64,000 bases of DNA from JBBREP01 sp036501845 (GTDB lineage: Bacteria; Actinomycetota; Acidimicrobiia; IMCC26256; PALSA-610): NCBI GenBank assembly GCA_036501845.1, contig DASXZO010000033.1, forward strand, positions 9,113-73,112. Direction: 5' to 3'. Under the pieces are notes generated by a model that worked only from the letters and a program-made list of their open reading frames with translations, was not told where the DNA came from and made no database searches. Below, piece by piece: positions 62,098 through 64,000 of this stretch (its first letter is position 1; each line of letters begins with the position of its first letter). The translations under genes and the position numbers were made by a program.

Positions 62098-62898
62098 ATG
62101 GCTGGAGATGCGTGCGTGCTGCTCGACGTGGCCGACGGCGTGGCCACGATCACGTTGCACCGTCCCGACGTGCGCAACGCGTTCGGTGCCGGGATGGGGG
62201 AGGCGCTGGCCGAGGCGTACTGGCACTGCGACACCACCGACGCGATTCGCGCGGTGGTGCTCACCGGCACGCCTCCCGCGTTCTGCGCAGGTGCCGACAT
62301 GTCGAGCGGTGGCGAGACGTTCGCCCAGCACGAGGAGGGCGGGTTCAGTGCCGCCGCAGTGAGGATGCCGGCGTGGGAGGTGCGCAAGCCGGTGATCGCG
62401 GCGGTGAACGGTCACGCCATCGGAGTGGGGTTGACGCTCGCGCTGCAGTGCGACATCCGGATCTTCGCGGCCAAGGCCAAGTACGGAGTGGTGCAAGTGC
62501 GGCGCGGCGTGATGGGCGACGCGTACTCGCACTACACGTTGCCCCGTCTCGCAGGGACGGCTGCCGCGGCCGACATCCTGCTCACGGGGCGCATGTTCGA
62601 CGGCAAGGAGGCGCTCAATCTCGGCCTCTGCAGCCGCGTGTTGCCGAACACCTACGTGTTGCCCGCGGCGCTGGAGATCGCGACCGATATCGCGCTGAAT
62701 ACTGCGCCGCTGTCGGTCGCCGCGAGCAAGCGATTGCTGTGGGACAGCTGGAAGCTCAGCCCGGCCGAGGTCGAGGCGCGCGAAACCGCCGATCACCACG
62801 TGCTGATGGAGCACCCTGACGCGCGCGAAGGCGTGATGGCGTTCCTCGAGCGGCGCCCGCCCCGCTGGACCGGCCGCGCCAGCGAGTGGCTCGAATGA
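62098..62898 (+). CDS. Enoyl-CoA hydratase/isomerase
   Basis: 266 residues of the crotonase fold. GVATITLHRPDVRNAFG at the start, oxyanion loop FCAGADMSSG, second Gly in NGHAIGVGLTLALQCDIRI. At the position of the first catalytic Glu the text reads YGVVQVRRGVMGDAYSHYTL, without the usual Glu pair, so isomerase or other crotonase chemistry is possible. It diverges from the Rv3520c-like gene and completes the CoA-dependent degradation set. Confidence 0.83.
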   Translation: MAGDACVLLDVADGVATITLHRPDVRNAFGAGMGEALAEAYWHCDTTDAIRAVVLTGTPPAFCAGADMSSGGETFAQHEEGGFSAAAVRMPAWEVRKPVIAAVNGHAIGVGLTLALQCDIRIFAAKAKYGVVQVRRGVMGDAYSHYTLPRLAGTAAAADILLTGRMFDGKEALNLGLCSRVLPNTYVLPAALEIATDIALNTAPLSVAASKRLLWDSWKLSPAEVEARETADHHVLMEHPDAREGVMAFLERRPPRWTGRASEWLE

Positions 62899-62963
62899 CA
62901 GACGGGGTGGCGATCGGCCGCCCGAGCTTCCGCGGCGCCGCGAGGCGCGTGTGGCGTCGCGCG

Positions 62964-64000
62964 TCAGGTGGTGGCGAGGACGATGAAGGCGTCGACGTCG
63001 ACCCGCGGGTGCTTGGCGGTCGCCAGCACCTTGATCACGAGCTTGTGCGCGCCCGACGCCACCTGCACGACATCAACCACCTCCGCGGTCTTCGTGGCGG
63101 CGGCGTTGGTACTCACGCTTACCGGTGCGCCGGAGTCGAGTTGTACGGTGGCCGTGCCGCGCGTGGTGCCGAGCGTCGACACCCATGCAACCTGCGCGCC
63201 GGTGAATGTGAACGTCGCGGTCTTGCCGGCCACGTTCGCGTAGTCGACATTTCCGCCGTTGGCGCCCGAGACGGCTTGGCGCGTCCAACCGGCCGAGTAC
63301 TTCACGGTGCTCGCGTTCTCCTGCACCACCGACAGCTTGTAGCTGGGGCCCGCCTTGATGAGGCTCGAGTTTCCGGCGTTGTCGGTCGCCGTCACCCTGT
63401 ACTTGTAGCTGTGGCCGGGCGCGAGTTGGAGGGCCACGGCCGTCGCCGCCGTGGTGGTGACCCTGGTGAATGCGCCGCCGTCGGTGCTCTGGCCGAGCAC
63501 GTAGTGGTTGACGCCGCTGGTGGCGTCGGTTCCGCTCCACTGGACCGTCACCGGGATCTTGGCGCTGATCGGACCCGCGTGGTTCGTGAGCTTCATCGTG
63601 GGTGCCGCGGTGATCGTGGGCGCGACCGTGTCGTAACACAGTGGGCCGTCGGTGACGTCGCCCGATTGCAGACCCATGTTGTCCCACGCCTGCACGTTCA
63701 GCGTGCCACATCCTTGTCCCACATCGGACAGGTAGACCGAGCCGAAGGTGGCGTTCACGAACTCCGGTCCGCTGTAGAACGAGTTCCCCGCCCCCGGCGT
63801 CGACTCGCTCGTGGGATCGCCAGGATTGGAGTTCCAGGCGTCACTGAATCCTGCGATCCCGCTCGGCGGACGACCGCCACCGGTGTCGGCGACCGCAATG
63901 CCCGCGAGCTGATCGGTGTTGTACCAGTGCGACGGCGTCGGCCCGGAGAACGTCACCGACGGACGGCCGTCGTCAGCGAACAGGTGCCAGTTGAACCCCC
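62964..64000 (-). CDS. Secreted multidomain surface protein, N terminus outside the window
   Basis: The frame is open from 64000 to the stop at 62964, about 345 residues. It contains one fibronectin type III-like domain (APTITAAPTMKL, IPVTVQWSGTDATSGVNHY, HSYKYRVTATDNAGN) and then a C-terminal carbohydrate-binding-like sandwich (WTRQAVSGANGGNVDYANV, AQVAWVSTLGTTRGTATVQLD, HKLVIKVLATAKHPRVDVDAF). Upstream part (AWDNMGLQSGDVT, CYDTVAP) may belong to a peptidase-type domain. Such tails are typical of cell-surface enzymes or adhesins. The start and signal lie beyond base 64000. Confidence 0.75.
   Translation of the reverse strand, partial: GFNWHLFADDGRPSVTFSGPTPSHWYNTDQLAGIAVADTGGGRPPSGIAGFSDAWNSNPGDPTSESTPGAGNSFYSGPEFVNATFGSVYLSDVGQGCGTLNVQAWDNMGLQSGDVTDGPLCYDTVAPTITAAPTMKLTNHAGPISAKIPVTVQWSGTDATSGVNHYVLGQSTDGGAFTRVTTTAATAVALQLAPGHSYKYRVTATDNAGNSSLIKAGPSYKLSVVQENASTVKYSAGWTRQAVSGANGGNVDYANVAGKTATFTFTGAQVAWVSTLGTTRGTATVQLDSGAPVSVSTNAAATKTAEVVDVVQVASGAHKLVIKVLATAKHPRVDVDAFIVLATT

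Noticed and set aside
1..64000. CRISPR arrays, insertion sequences, prophage, tRNA or rRNA genes
   Set aside because: I found no regularly spaced repeats, transposase or integrase motifs, phage structural genes or cloverleaf/rRNA sequences. No gene-free stretch exceeds about 220 bases.

Overview
The window is GC-rich throughout (roughly two thirds G+C by eye) and densely coded. Many genes start with GTG or TTG, and neighbouring genes often overlap by 4 nt (ATGA/GTGA). Two coenzyme-F420-type luciferase-like oxidoreductases, a class F sortase, a BTAD/SARP-type regulator, and a DUF35-thiolase-thiolase cluster resembling mycobacterial Rv3520c-Rv3523 all point to an actinobacterium. The deep-branching class Acidimicrobiia is a good guess from gene style, but there is no marker gene here to prove it. 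I see no rRNA, tRNA, phage, insertion sequence or CRISPR array.

Layout. 0-3.5 kb: a GT-C-like membrane protein converging on an FAD oxidoreductase. 3.5-10 kb: a cytoplasmic papain-like protease with an acidic partner protein, then a large BTAD-AAA regulator and a CHASE3-SpoIIE phosphatase. 10-12.4 kb: a secreted CHRD-like protein with a perfect EF-hand loop, a class F sortase and a lipoprotein, behind two palindromes. 12.4-20 kb: a damaged stretch (frameshifted alpha/beta hydrolase, internally shortened amidohydrolase, remnant of a metallo-beta-lactamase-fold gene, frameshifted PYROXD2-like oxidoreductase and frameshifted SDR), with an intact second GT-C-like protein and zwf among them. 20-23.6 kb: two secreted proteins, one of visibly lower GC, and an aldehyde dehydrogenase.

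23.6-27.9 kb holds a seven-gene Mrp/Mbh-type cation/proton antiporter operon (E-F-G-MbhD-B-C-D), six genes of which are joined by 4-nt overlaps. 28-33 kb: a GH15 glucan hydrolase, an F420 oxidoreductase, a 24-residue membrane peptide and a DHA2 exporter with an operator-like repeat at its start codon. 33-37.5 kb: a signalling block (STAS protein, response regulator with a dead receiver, CheB, CheR-PAS) without any chemotaxis genes. 37.5-43.2 kb: a tight oxidation operon (pyruvate-oxidase-like TPP enzyme, membrane protein, gluconate-dehydrogenase-like small subunit, GMC flavoprotein, enolase-superfamily dehydratase). 43.2-50.3 kb: stress and redox genes (KGG protein, UdgX, zinc dehydrogenase, hemerythrin), an SDR, an esterase and a diguanylate cyclase with a degenerate EAL half. 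50.4-55 kb: a signal-less solute-binding protein, two dehydrogenases (one frameshifted) and a sulfatase.

55-63 kb matches the mycobacterial sterol/lipid region Rv3520c-Rv3523 in gene content: DUF35, two thiolase/lipid-transfer proteins, SDR, F420 luciferase-like enzyme and enoyl-CoA hydratase. It suggests degradation of a steroid or branched side chain by CoA-dependent chemistry. The window ends inside a secreted protein.

The single-base frameshifts often lie in short G or C runs. They may be sequencing or assembly errors rather than real gene decay, and the damaged genes are annotated with that doubt.
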